Positions 7,601-16,200 of a stretch of DNA of 64,000 nucleotides are shown in pieces. The translations under genes were made by a program, and so were the position numbers. How positions within the stretch are numbered: the stretch's first letter is position 1; each line of letters starts with the position of its first letter. This DNA is from Luteococcus sp048595755. GTDB lineage: Bacteria > Actinomycetota > Actinomycetes > Propionibacteriales > Propionibacteriaceae. The notes under the pieces are model-generated. The model saw only the letters and a program-made list of their open reading frames with translations, was not told where the DNA came from and made no database searches. The stretch is taken from positions 62,001-126,000 of the forward strand of contig NZ_CP184360.1 of assembly GCF_048595755.1 (NCBI RefSeq), read 5' to 3'.

Positions 7601-8341
7601 TCAGTCCAGCCCGAGGATGGCCTCGATGCCCATCGTGAGCCCCGGGTGCTCCGCCACGGCCCCCACGGCGGTCATCACGCCCGGCATGTAGGAGGCGCGG
7701 TTCATCGAGTCGTGGCGGATGGTGAGCGTCTCACCGTCCTGCCCGAAGAGCACCTCCTGGTGCGCGATCAGGCCCTGCAGGCGCACCGAGTGCACGTGGA
7801 TCCCGTCGACGACGGCGCCGCGCGCCCCGTCGGGGTCGATCGTGGTGGCGTCGGGCACCTCACCCAGGCCGGCCTTCTCCCTGGCCTCGGCGATCATCCC
7901 TGCGGTGGTGGCGGCAGTACCCGAAGGGGCATCGGCCTTCTGCGGATGGTGCAGCTCGATGACCTCCACGCTCGGGTAGTAGCGGGCGGCCTGCTTGGCG
8001 AAGTGCATCATCAGCACCGCACCGATCGAGAAGTTCGAGGCGATCAGGATGCCCACCTCTGGCTTGTCGCCCAGCCAGCCGCGCAGCGTCTCCAGACGCT
8101 CCTCGGTGAAACCGGTGGTGCCCACCACGGCGTGCTTGCCGTGGTCGATGCACCACTTGAGGTTCTCCATCACGGCATCAGGATGGGTGAAGTCGACGAT
8201 GACGTCGGCCTTCTCCGCCTCGTCGTGCGGATCGCTGATGTCGACGGCGGCCACCAGCTCCAGTCCGGGGGTCACCTGCACAGCCCGGCACACCTCGGCA
8301 CCCATCCGACCATTGGCCCCGAACACTGCAACTCGTGTCAC
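7601..8341 (-). CDS. dapB: 4-hydroxy-tetrahydrodipicolinate reductase
   Basis: DapB reduces hydroxy-tetrahydrodipicolinate with NAD(P)H, the committed step to diaminopimelate and lysine (EC 1.17.1.8). The 246-residue product has the nucleotide-binding motif FGANGRMG at residues 6-13, the DVIVDFTHPDAV strand, GTTG, and the substrate motif ELHHPQKADAPSGTA containing the catalytic His and Lys. The GTG at 8341 is chosen because AAGGAG lies five bases upstream (spacer ATGAC). It is convergent with the GNAT gene and divergent from the pullulanase gene. Lysine and peptidoglycan precursor supply is relevant to the predicted lysine-using NRPS nearby, although a direct link is inference. Confidence 0.96.
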   Translation of the reverse strand: MTRVAVFGANGRMGAEVCRAVQVTPGLELVAAVDISDPHDEAEKADVIVDFTHPDAVMENLKWCIDHGKHAVVGTTGFTEERLETLRGWLGDKPEVGILIASNFSIGAVLMMHFAKQAARYYPSVEVIELHHPQKADAPSGTAATTAGMIAEAREKAGLGEVPDATTIDPDGARGAVVDGIHVHSVRLQGLIAHQEVLFGQDGETLTIRHDSMNRASYMPGVMTAVGAVAEHPGLTMGIEAILGLD

Positions 8342-8409
8342 GTCATCTCCTTCTCCCTTGGCTGCCACGGCTTGCGCCGGCGGCATCGGCCGCCCGATCG
8401 GGCAGGTGC

Positions 8410-8422
8410 TGCCATTGTGGCA
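8410..8422. promoter_or_regulatory. Small palindrome in the dapB/pulA divergent gap
   Basis: TGCCATTGTGGCA, a 5-3-5 palindrome about 70 bases upstream of dapB and 90 upstream of the pullulanase start. It could be an operator; the remaining 171-base gap shows nothing else clear. Confidence 0.25.
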
Positions 8423-8500
8423 AACCCAGAGGACGCAGTGGTGAACATCCGGCAACGGCGGCCATCGGAACACCGCATCGGAGCTCGACTCCCCACCGAC

Positions 8501-8506
8501 TAGGGT
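8501..8506 (+). promoter_or_regulatory. -10-like TAGGGT, six bases before pulA GTG
   Basis: TAGGGT, six bases (GAGGCC), then GTG at 8513. A GAGG two bases from the GTG is too close for a standard ribosome-binding site. Confidence 0.4.
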
Positions 8507-8512
8507 GAGGCC

Positions 8513-11239
8513 GTGGCCGCCCATGACCCTCATGCCGATGTCCGCCAACGATGCTCCCACGACCTGCGCGTCGACGGAGCCCGCGCCGTCTGGATCGACC
8601 GTGGAACCCTGACGGTTCCCGCCGAACTCGACGACCGCACCCCCGGCCCGCAGGGCTGGCAACTGCCCGAATCCACCCAGTGGCTGCTGCTGTGGTCGCG
8701 TAGCGCCGCGATCCGGGTGGAGGACGACCACCTGTGGGCCCCCGACCTGACGGTCGTCGAACTGGACGTGCAGCCTGGGCCGCTGGACAGCCACCTGGTC
8801 TCGCGCAACCCCGCCGTCGCCGGTTACCTGGCGTTGACCCTGGCCGAACGCTGGCAGCGCAGCGTGCCGGAGATGCTCACCGGCCAGGTGATGCTGGCGC
8901 GCCGCTCCAACGGCAAGCTCAGGACGCTGACCGGCGTGCAGCTCGGCCCGGTGCTCGACGACCTGTATGCCGCACAGGCCCGGCAGGAGCCGTTCGGGGT
9001 GCACTTCGACGAACGACGCATCCGGCTCGCACTGTGGGCTCCCACCGCCCAGCGCGTCAGTCTGCTGCTGTGGCCCGCCGAGGCCGGGCCCGCACCCTCG
9101 GTGGGCCGCGCCCAGCACCGGCAGATGATCCGCAGCGAGTCGGGCACCTGGAAGGCCGGCATCGGCGCAGAGATGGTGGGTGCCCGCTACCTGTACGAGG
9201 TGGTGGTCTACTCCCCCAGCACGGGCCGGATGGAGACAAACCTGGTGACCGACCCCTATTCCAGCGGCCTGACCGTCGATTCGGCCCGCTCGGTGCTGGT
9301 CGACCTGGACGATCCGGCCTGGGAACCCGACGACTGGCAGGAATCGGCCGGCCCACACCTGCAACAGTTGGTGGACGCCAGCGTCTACGAACTGCACGTG
9401 CGTGACTTCTCCATCAACGACGAACTCGTGCCCAGCCAGCTGCGCGGCAGCTATGCGGCCTTCACCGTCGACGGTCTGGGCACCCGTCACCTGCGGGCCC
9501 TGGCTCGCAGCGGCCTGAACACGGTGCACCTGTTGCCGTGCTTCGACGTCTCGAGCATCCCGGAGGCCGATCCACAGTCCCAGCCCGACCCCGCGCAGCT
9601 GGCCAGCCTGCCACCCGACAGCCATGAACAGCAGCGCATGGTGCAGCACAGCGGTGGGCAGGATGCCTTCAACTGGGGTTATGACCCGCTGCACTGGGGC
9701 GTTCCCGAAGGTTCCTACACCTCATCCCCGGAGCAGGCCGATGGTGGCCTGCGAGTCCTGGAATTCCGACGGATGGTCAGTGCACTGCACGGCTTGGGAC
9801 TGCGAGTGGTGCTTGACCAGGTCTTCACCCACACCAGCGCCTCGGGCCAGCACCCCTTCAGCGTGCTCGACCGCATCGTGCCCGGCTACCACCACCGGCT
9901 TGACCGCAGGGGCGCCATCGAGGGCTCCGCGGCAGGCAACAATGTGGCCACCGAACGACTGATGACCGAGAAGATCATGATCGACATGGTGGTGCGCTGG
10001 GCGCGCGACTACCACGTCGACGGCTTCCGCTTCGACCTGATGGGGCACTCCAGCGCCCGCAACATGGCGCGCGTACGTGCCGCCCTGGACGAGCTGACGC
10101 TGGAGGATGACGGCGTCGACGGGGAGGGCGTGTACCTGTACGGGGAGGGCTGGAACTTCGGCGAGGTGGCAGACAATGCGCTGTTCACCCAGGCCACTCA
10201 GGGCCAGTTGGAGGGCACCCGCATCGGTACCTTCAACGACCGGCTGCGCGACGCCGTGCGTGGCGGACGGCCATTCGACGAGGACCCGCGACGCCAGGGC
10301 TTCGGCACGGGCCTGGCGGGCGACCCGAACGGCGCACCATGCAACCGCGAACCGGAACGTCGGCTGCAGCATGACACGGACCTGGTGATGCTGGGGCTGG
10401 CCGGCAGCCTGCGCGACTACGAGCTGCTGTGCACCGACGGGGTGCACCGTCGCGGCGACGAGATCGACTACAACGGCCGACCGGCCGGTTACGCGCAGGA
10501 ACCCTCGGATGCCATCAACTACGTGGATGCGCACGACAACGAGACCCTGTGGGATGCGCTCATCATGAAGCTGCCCCAGGGGTTGCCGATGGACGAGCGG
10601 ATCCGGATGAACACGCTGTGCCTGGCAACCGTCGCCCTGGGGCAGTCGCCCTTCCTGTGGCACGCCGGCACCGACCTGCTGCGCAGCAAGTCACTGGATC
10701 GCAATTCCTACAATTCGGGCGACTGGTTCAACCGCCTGGACTGGACGGGCGAGGACAATGGCTTCGGTCACGGCCTGCCCCCGGCCGACGACAACATGAC
10801 CCGGTGGCCGTGGCTTCGCCCGCTGCTGGCCGATCCCTCCCTCAAGCCCACTTCCAGCCAGGTGCAGCAGGCCGCCGAACAGGCGCGGCTGCTGCTGAAG
10901 CTACGCCGCTCCACTCCCCTGTTCCGGCTGGGCAGCGCCGAGCGCATCCGGCAGAAGCTGCGCTTCCCACTGTCCGGCACCCCCGGTGCCGTGCCGGGTG
11001 TGATCACCATGCATATCGACGACCGCACCGATCCGGTCGATCCCGACCTGAACGGTCTGGTGGTGGTCTTCAATGCCACGCCCGAGCCGGTGCGGCAGGC
11101 GCCACTGCTGGACGGCCAGCGAGCCTCGCTCTCACCGGTGCAGGCCGACGGGCCGGACCAGGTGGTGCGTCGTGCCCGCCATGACGGCGTCGGCTTCGAG
11201 GTGCCGGCCCGCAGCGTGGCCGTCTTCACCCTGCGCTGA
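8513..11239 (+). CDS. pulA: Pullulanase-type alpha-1,6-glucosidase (GH13), intracellular
   Basis: A 908-residue glycoside hydrolase family 13 enzyme that cleaves alpha-1,6 branches of glycogen- or starch-type glucans. No signal peptide is seen, so it probably acts on internal glycogen or imported dextrins. N-terminal pullulanase-associated modules (1-280, with VHFDERRIRLALWAPTAQRV) precede the TIM barrel: FNWGYDP, VVLDQVFTHT (region I), DGFRFDLMGH (nucleophile Asp), YGEGWNFGE (acid/base Glu) and VDAHDNETLWD. A C-terminal beta domain ends in VAVFTLR. Length and order fit the pullulanase-type alpha-1,6-glucosidase family better than GlgX. The GTG at 8513 is the start. Its stop overlaps the next gene's start (TGATG), so the PPTase is co-translated. 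Confidence 0.88.
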   Translation: MAAHDPHADVRQRCSHDLRVDGARAVWIDRGTLTVPAELDDRTPGPQGWQLPESTQWLLLWSRSAAIRVEDDHLWAPDLTVVELDVQPGPLDSHLVSRNPAVAGYLALTLAERWQRSVPEMLTGQVMLARRSNGKLRTLTGVQLGPVLDDLYAAQARQEPFGVHFDERRIRLALWAPTAQRVSLLLWPAEAGPAPSVGRAQHRQMIRSESGTWKAGIGAEMVGARYLYEVVVYSPSTGRMETNLVTDPYSSGLTVDSARSVLVDLDDPAWEPDDWQESAGPHLQQLVDASVYELHVRDFSINDELVPSQLRGSYAAFTVDGLGTRHLRALARSGLNTVHLLPCFDVSSIPEADPQSQPDPAQLASLPPDSHEQQRMVQHSGGQDAFNWGYDPLHWGVPEGSYTSSPEQADGGLRVLEFRRMVSALHGLGLRVVLDQVFTHTSASGQHPFSVLDRIVPGYHHRLDRRGAIEGSAAGNNVATERLMTEKIMIDMVVRWARDYHVDGFRFDLMGHSSARNMARVRAALDELTLEDDGVDGEGVYLYGEGWNFGEVADNALFTQATQGQLEGTRIGTFNDRLRDAVRGGRPFDEDPRRQGFGTGLAGDPNGAPCNREPERRLQHDTDLVMLGLAGSLRDYELLCTDGVHRRGDEIDYNGRPAGYAQEPSDAINYVDAHDNETLWDALIMKLPQGLPMDERIRMNTLCLATVALGQSPFLWHAGTDLLRSKSLDRNSYNSGDWFNRLDWTGEDNGFGHGLPPADDNMTRWPWLRPLLADPSLKPTSSQVQQAAEQARLLLKLRRSTPLFRLGSAERIRQKLRFPLSGTPGAVPGVITMHIDDRTDPVDPDLNGLVVVFNATPEPVRQAPLLDGQRASLSPVQADGPDQVVRRARHDGVGFEVPARSVAVFTLR

Positions 11240-11772
11240 TGCCGCAGGTCCACCTGGCCCTGGGCCCTGCCGACCAGGCCCACCGCCTGGCGCTGGAGCT
11301 GGTGCACGGCCTGACGGGCCAGGACGACACGCGCCTGGTGCATGCCTGCCCGCGCTGCGGCAGCAGCCAGCACGGCCGCCCGGTCCTGACGGGGCCTGCG
11401 CGCGGGGTGCACGTCTCGCTGGCGCGTGACCGGGACCACCGAATGACCGTGGTGGCCGTCTGCCCCCAGGCCCCTGTGGGCGTGGACCTCGAGGCTCGGG
11501 GCGTGGCGGACTTCGACGGTTTCGATGCGGTGGCGCGTCACCCCCGGGAGGGCGGTCTGGACGCCACCCGCCTGTGGGTCCGCACCGAGGCGGTGCTGAA
11601 GGCCCACGGCGTCGGGCTGGGCGTCGACCCTCGCACCGTGAGGGTGGATCGCTCCCCCGTGGTCGTCGCCGGGCAGGTGACCCAGGTGCTCGACGTCGCG
11701 CTGGAGGGTGACTGGCTGTGCAGCCTGGCCGTGCTCAGCACCGACGAGGTGCACCTTCACACCAGCTGGTGA
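11239..11772 (+). CDS. 4'-phosphopantetheinyl transferase, Sfp type
   Basis: Transfers phosphopantetheine from CoA to the conserved serine of carrier domains. The 177-residue product carries HVSLARD, the Mg-binding motif VGVDLEAR (about 76-83) and the second family motif LWVRTEAVLKAHGVGLG (about 109-125). The canonical W-x-x-K-E-A is here W-V-R-T-E-A, with Lys replaced by Thr but the catalytic Glu kept. The protein is shorter than Sfp (about 225). Its ATG overlaps the pullulanase stop by one base. The only carrier protein visible nearby is the T domain of the Pls-like synthetase 1.5 kb downstream on the opposite strand, so that is the likely client (inference). Confidence 0.82.
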   Translation: MPQVHLALGPADQAHRLALELVHGLTGQDDTRLVHACPRCGSSQHGRPVLTGPARGVHVSLARDRDHRMTVVAVCPQAPVGVDLEARGVADFDGFDAVARHPREGGLDATRLWVRTEAVLKAHGVGLGVDPRTVRVDRSPVVVAGQVTQVLDVALEGDWLCSLAVLSTDEVHLHTSW

Positions 11773-11814
11773 ACCTCCCGGCGGGACGATCCGAACGGCC
11801 CCGGTGCGGCCTGA

Positions 11815-13197
11815 TCAGCCCAGCCCCAAGCGGGCACCGATCCGCTCGGCGATGGACTTGAGGGTGTTGCGGGAACCTTCCACGTCCACCACCGGCAAGG
11901 CCGGGATCTCCGGGCTGCGCAGCCACGCGTCGAGCACACCGGCCAGCTCGAAGCCGTCCTCGGGAACGAAGCGCAGGCAGTGCTGGACGAACTGGTCGGT
12001 GGTGACCACGCCGCCGGCATTCTCGGTGGTCCAGGTGCGCAGCATCTCGAAGAAGCGCTCGTCTCCCAGGCTGGCGCGCACCGCGTGCAGGGTGAGCGCG
12101 CCCCGCTTGTAGACCCGGTCGTCGAACATGTCGGGCATCCCCGGATCGGCCAGCACCAGGTCTTGCGGCTTGCGGCGCAGTTCCTCGTGGTGCTTGGCGG
12201 CCTGCTGCTGCACGTCCAGCCCGTCGCCCCCGTTGCTGCGATGGTCGGACCAGAGCCATTCGCTGTAGCAGGCGAAACCTTCGTGCAACCAGATGTCGGC
12301 CAGCTGCTCTGCGGTGACGCTGTTGCCGAACCACTGGTGCGCCAGCTCGTGGGCCACCAGCCGCTCGTTCTCCCAGGTGGGTGGGCAGAAGTTGCGCCCG
12401 AAGGAGCTCAAGCCCTGCGCCTCCAGCGGGATCTCCATGTCGTCGTCGGAGACCACCGCGCGGTACTCGGCGAAGGGATAGGGGCCGAAGAGCTCACTGA
12501 AGACCTCCACCATCTCGGCCTGGCGCTCGAAGGCCGTGCCGCGACCCACCCGGGTCTGCGGCGGATGCACCACCTCCACGGGGACGCTGGCGCGGCGCCG
12601 ATCCACCACGTACTGCCCGATCTGCACCGTGGCCAGGTAGGGCGACATCGGACGGTCCATCTCATAGGTCCACCGCCCCGTGCCGCCGCGCACCTCGTGA
12701 TCGACCAGCGTGCCATTGGCCACGACGTGGTAGCTGGGTGCCACCACCAGATGGATCCTGTAGGTGGCCTTGTCGGCCGCGTCGTCATTGCAGGGGAACC
12801 ATCCGGGCGCGCCGTAGGGCTGCGAGCCGACGGCCAACCCGTCGGTCAGCTCCTCCCAGCCCGCCGCACCGTGGACCCCCGGCACGGGGCGAGGCTTGCC
12901 GGCACAGGTGACCGCGATCTGCAGCTCCTCGCCCGGTTGGCGCTGCCCCACCTCGACGGCGAGTTTCCGCTCGCGCTGCCGGTAGCGCGCCTTCTTGCCG
13001 TCCACCAGCACCTTGGACGCCTTCAGCCCCACCAGGTCGAGCTCCACCCGCGACAACTCCTGGCTGGGCACCACGGTGAGCGTGGCGACCTCGTCCAGGC
13101 GGTTGGTGGTCACCTTGTAGTCCAGGTGAAGGTCGTAGTGGCGCACCCGGTAGCGGGTGTCACCGTGCCCGGGAAGGTAGGGATCGGGCGTGGGCAT
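11815..13197 (-). CDS. Compact M1-family zinc metallopeptidase (aminopeptidase)
   Basis: A 460-residue gluzincin. It has an N-terminal M1 beta-saddle domain (about 15-190), then the catalytic domain with HELAHQWF (HEXXH His283, Glu284, His287) and the third zinc ligand Glu306 in LHEGFACYSEW, 19 residues on. The usual exopeptidase motif GAMEN is replaced by DMEIPLEAQG. It lacks the long C-terminal domain of PepN (about 850 residues), as do many short actinobacterial M1 enzymes. There is no signal peptide. The ATG at 13197 is set by AGGAG seven bases upstream. It follows the Pls-like NRPS by 98 bases on the same strand, so co-transcription is likely. A role in trimming or degrading the NRPS product is inference. 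Confidence 0.85.
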   Translation of the reverse strand: MPTPDPYLPGHGDTRYRVRHYDLHLDYKVTTNRLDEVATLTVVPSQELSRVELDLVGLKASKVLVDGKKARYRQRERKLAVEVGQRQPGEELQIAVTCAGKPRPVPGVHGAAGWEELTDGLAVGSQPYGAPGWFPCNDDAADKATYRIHLVVAPSYHVVANGTLVDHEVRGGTGRWTYEMDRPMSPYLATVQIGQYVVDRRRASVPVEVVHPPQTRVGRGTAFERQAEMVEVFSELFGPYPFAEYRAVVSDDDMEIPLEAQGLSSFGRNFCPPTWENERLVAHELAHQWFGNSVTAEQLADIWLHEGFACYSEWLWSDHRSNGGDGLDVQQQAAKHHEELRRKPQDLVLADPGMPDMFDDRVYKRGALTLHAVRASLGDERFFEMLRTWTTENAGGVVTTDQFVQHCLRFVPEDGFELAGVLDAWLRSPEIPALPVVDVEGSRNTLKSIAERIGARLGLG

Positions 13198-13295
13198 CAA
13201 GCAACTCCTGTGGGTGACGCGGTCCGACGCGGCCCAGGACGGGCCTGGACCGCGATGGCGGGGATGGGTGGGAACAGCCTAGGGCCTGGGAATGC

Positions 13296-16200
13296 TCAGT
13301 CCAGCCAGGGCCCGATCGGGTTGCCGATCCAGCGGGTCTTGTCCGGCACGGACTCGCCACGCATCACCAGCGAGACCGGGCCGACGGTGGCATGCCGTCC
13401 CAGGGTCGAGGCGGGCAGGATCACCGAGTTGGGCCCCAGGGTGGCACCCTCGTCGAGGTGCACCGAGTCGGTGGCCAGGATTCGGTCGTGGAACAGGTGC
13501 GTCTGCACCACACAGCCACGGTTGACCGTCGCACCGTCACGCAGGGCCACCAGGTCATGTTCAGGAAGCCAGTAGGTCTCGCACCACACACCGTGACCGA
13601 TGCGCGCCCCCATCAGCTTGAAGTAGGCATTCAGCAGCGAGGTGCCCGGCACGTGGCGCAGCAGCCACGGCACCGCCACCGACTCCACGAAGGCGTCGGC
13701 CAGCTCGCCACGCCAGACGGCCGCCGACCACAGCGGGTGCTCGTCGTGCTTCCAGCGGCCCACCAGCAGCCACTTGGCCAGGGCCGCCAGCAGTGCCGCG
13801 ACCACGCCGCAGACCAGCAGCACCCACGGCGAGGCGACCACGGCCCACAGCCAGCCGTGGCGGGAGGCCACCCACACCAGCAGCGCGGCGCCGCCCAGGT
13901 GGAGCAGCAGGTGGGCCAGCAGGGCCAGGACGCGGCAGCTCTCCACCAGAGCGCGCAGCACCCGCAGGCGTCGCGCCGGCGCATAGGTGCGGGAGGTGTC
14001 CCCGCCCTGCTCGGTGCGGCGCAGCTTCTCGGGCGGGGAGCCCACCCAGGACTGGCCGGCCTTGGCCTTCTTGCGACGCGGGGCCGCCGACAGCACGGCC
14101 ACCAGCGAACGCTTGGGCACCTTGCGGCCGGGCGCGGTCATGCCGGAGTTGCCGACGAAGGCGCCCTTGCCCACCTTGACCCGCTCGATGCGAAGCCATC
14201 CGCCGCCCAGCTCGTAGCCGCCGATCAGGGTGTCGTCGGCCAGGAAGGCGCCGGCCCCCACCGAGGTCATCGACGGGATCATCAGCACCGTCGACGCCTC
14301 GGCGTCCTTGCCGACGTGGGCGCCCAGGGCACGCAACCACCAGGTGGTGGCGGCACCGGCGTAGAGCGGGAAGAGCCAGGTGCGGGCCTCATCCATCAGG
14401 CGCATCGTGGTCCAGGCCTGCAGGGCGACGCGGCCCTGCACCGGGTGGTGTCCACCGTCCAGGCCCACGGACAACAGGCGGACCCAGGCCCAGATCACCA
14501 GCATCAGGCTGGCGTAACCGGCCAGTCCGGCCAGCGGCAACCACAGCAGCGCGGTGCGCAACGCCTCCCCGAGGCTCTCGGTGCGGCTCATGGCGGGCCA
14601 CGCGACGGCAGCGGCCACGGCGATCGCCATCACCGGCAGCAGCGAGATGAGCGTGCCCGTCAGTGCATACAGCCAGGTGAAGACCGGCCGCGAGGGCGGC
14701 TGGACGTCCCACGGGCCCCGGGCGCTCCCGATCCGCTCGGCCGGGGAACCCGACCACATCTCGTCGGCCGGCACCTCCCCGAAGACTGCCGAGCCGGGCG
14801 CGATCTCCGCTCCGGTCCCGATCCGGGCACCGCCCAGCAGCGTGGAACGCGCACCGATCCGGGCTCGTGGCCCGATCTCGATGGCACCCAACCGCAGGGT
14901 GCCACCGTCGATCCAGTGACCGGCCAGGTCGACCTCGCTCTCGACCGAGCAGCCCTCCCCCAGCCGCAGCATTCCGGTGACCGGGGGCATGGCGTGCAGG
15001 TCGACGTGCGGCTCGACGGTGCAGCCCAGCAAGCGGGCATACCAGCGCACCAGCCCCGCCCCACCGATCATGCCGGCCCCGAGCTCGTCGGCCAGCCGTT
15101 CCGCCAGCCACAGCCGCAGGTGCACCTTGCCACCGCGCGGGTAGTCCCCCGGCTGGATGCCCGCCAGGATGATCCGGGAGGCCAGGGCGCTCAGCGCCAA
15201 CCGGCCGGGAGCGAAGACGAGCAACAGCCAGACCACGCCGAGCAGCCACCAGGGGGCCACCGGCAGGGCCGTCACCGGCAGGGCCCAGCCCAGCTCCCCG
15301 GCGATCCGGGCCGCCAGCGCCAGCCAGAAGACCCAGCGCAGCCCGGAGATGGTGCGCAGCCCCAGCAGGGCCAGCAGCTGGCCGGCCTGGGTCTTGTGCG
15401 GCACCGGGTGGACCGCCTCGTTGAGCCGACCGCTGGGCGCCGTCTGGGAGTCCAGCCAGTCGGAGAAGCCACCCACGGTGGGGTGCTCGTAGACGTCGGC
15501 CACCGTCGTGGTGGGGTGCTGCTCGCGCACCCGGGCCACGATCTGCGCCGCGGTCAGCGACCCGCCACCGAGCGCGAAGAAGTCCTCGTCGGGCGTGGTG
15601 GGGCGGCTGCCCAGCACATCGCGCCAGATCCCGGCCACCCAGCGGGCCGTCTCCGACAGGTCGGAATCGCCGCCCTCGCTGTCGGGCAGCGGCCAGGGCA
15701 GCGCGTCCCGGTCGATCTTGCCGCTGGTACGGGTGGGAAGGTCCTCGACCACCGCCAGGCGGGGCACCAGCGCGGCCGGCATGTCCGCCCGCAGCGTGGC
15801 CAGGCTGGCGGCCCGGTCGAAGGTCTCGTCGACGGTCAGGTAGCCGACGATCAGGGCATTGCCGCTGGCGGTCTTGCGCACCGCGGCGGCGGCACCGACC
15901 ACGCCGGGCAGCTGCAGCAGCGCAGAGTCGATCTCGCCCAGCTCGATGCGGCGGCCGCCCACCTTCACCTGGTCATCGGCGCGTCCGCGGAAGAGCAGCC
16001 CGGCCGGGTCGTTGACCACCACGTCACCGGAACGGTAGGCGCGCTCCCACCCCAGACTGGGCATCGGGGCGTACTTCTCGGCGTCCTTCTCGGGGTCCAG
16101 GTAGCGGGCCAGCCCGACGCCCCCGATGATCAGCTCGCCCTCCTCACCCTCGGCGACCGGATTGCCCTCGGCGTCGACGACGGCCAGGTTCCAGCCATCC

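Noticed and set aside
7601..9694. Minus-strand frame that would join dapB with a 450-codon upstream extension
   Set aside because: The extension is antisense to the pullulanase gene; the dapB GTG at 8341 with AAGGAG is a normal start.
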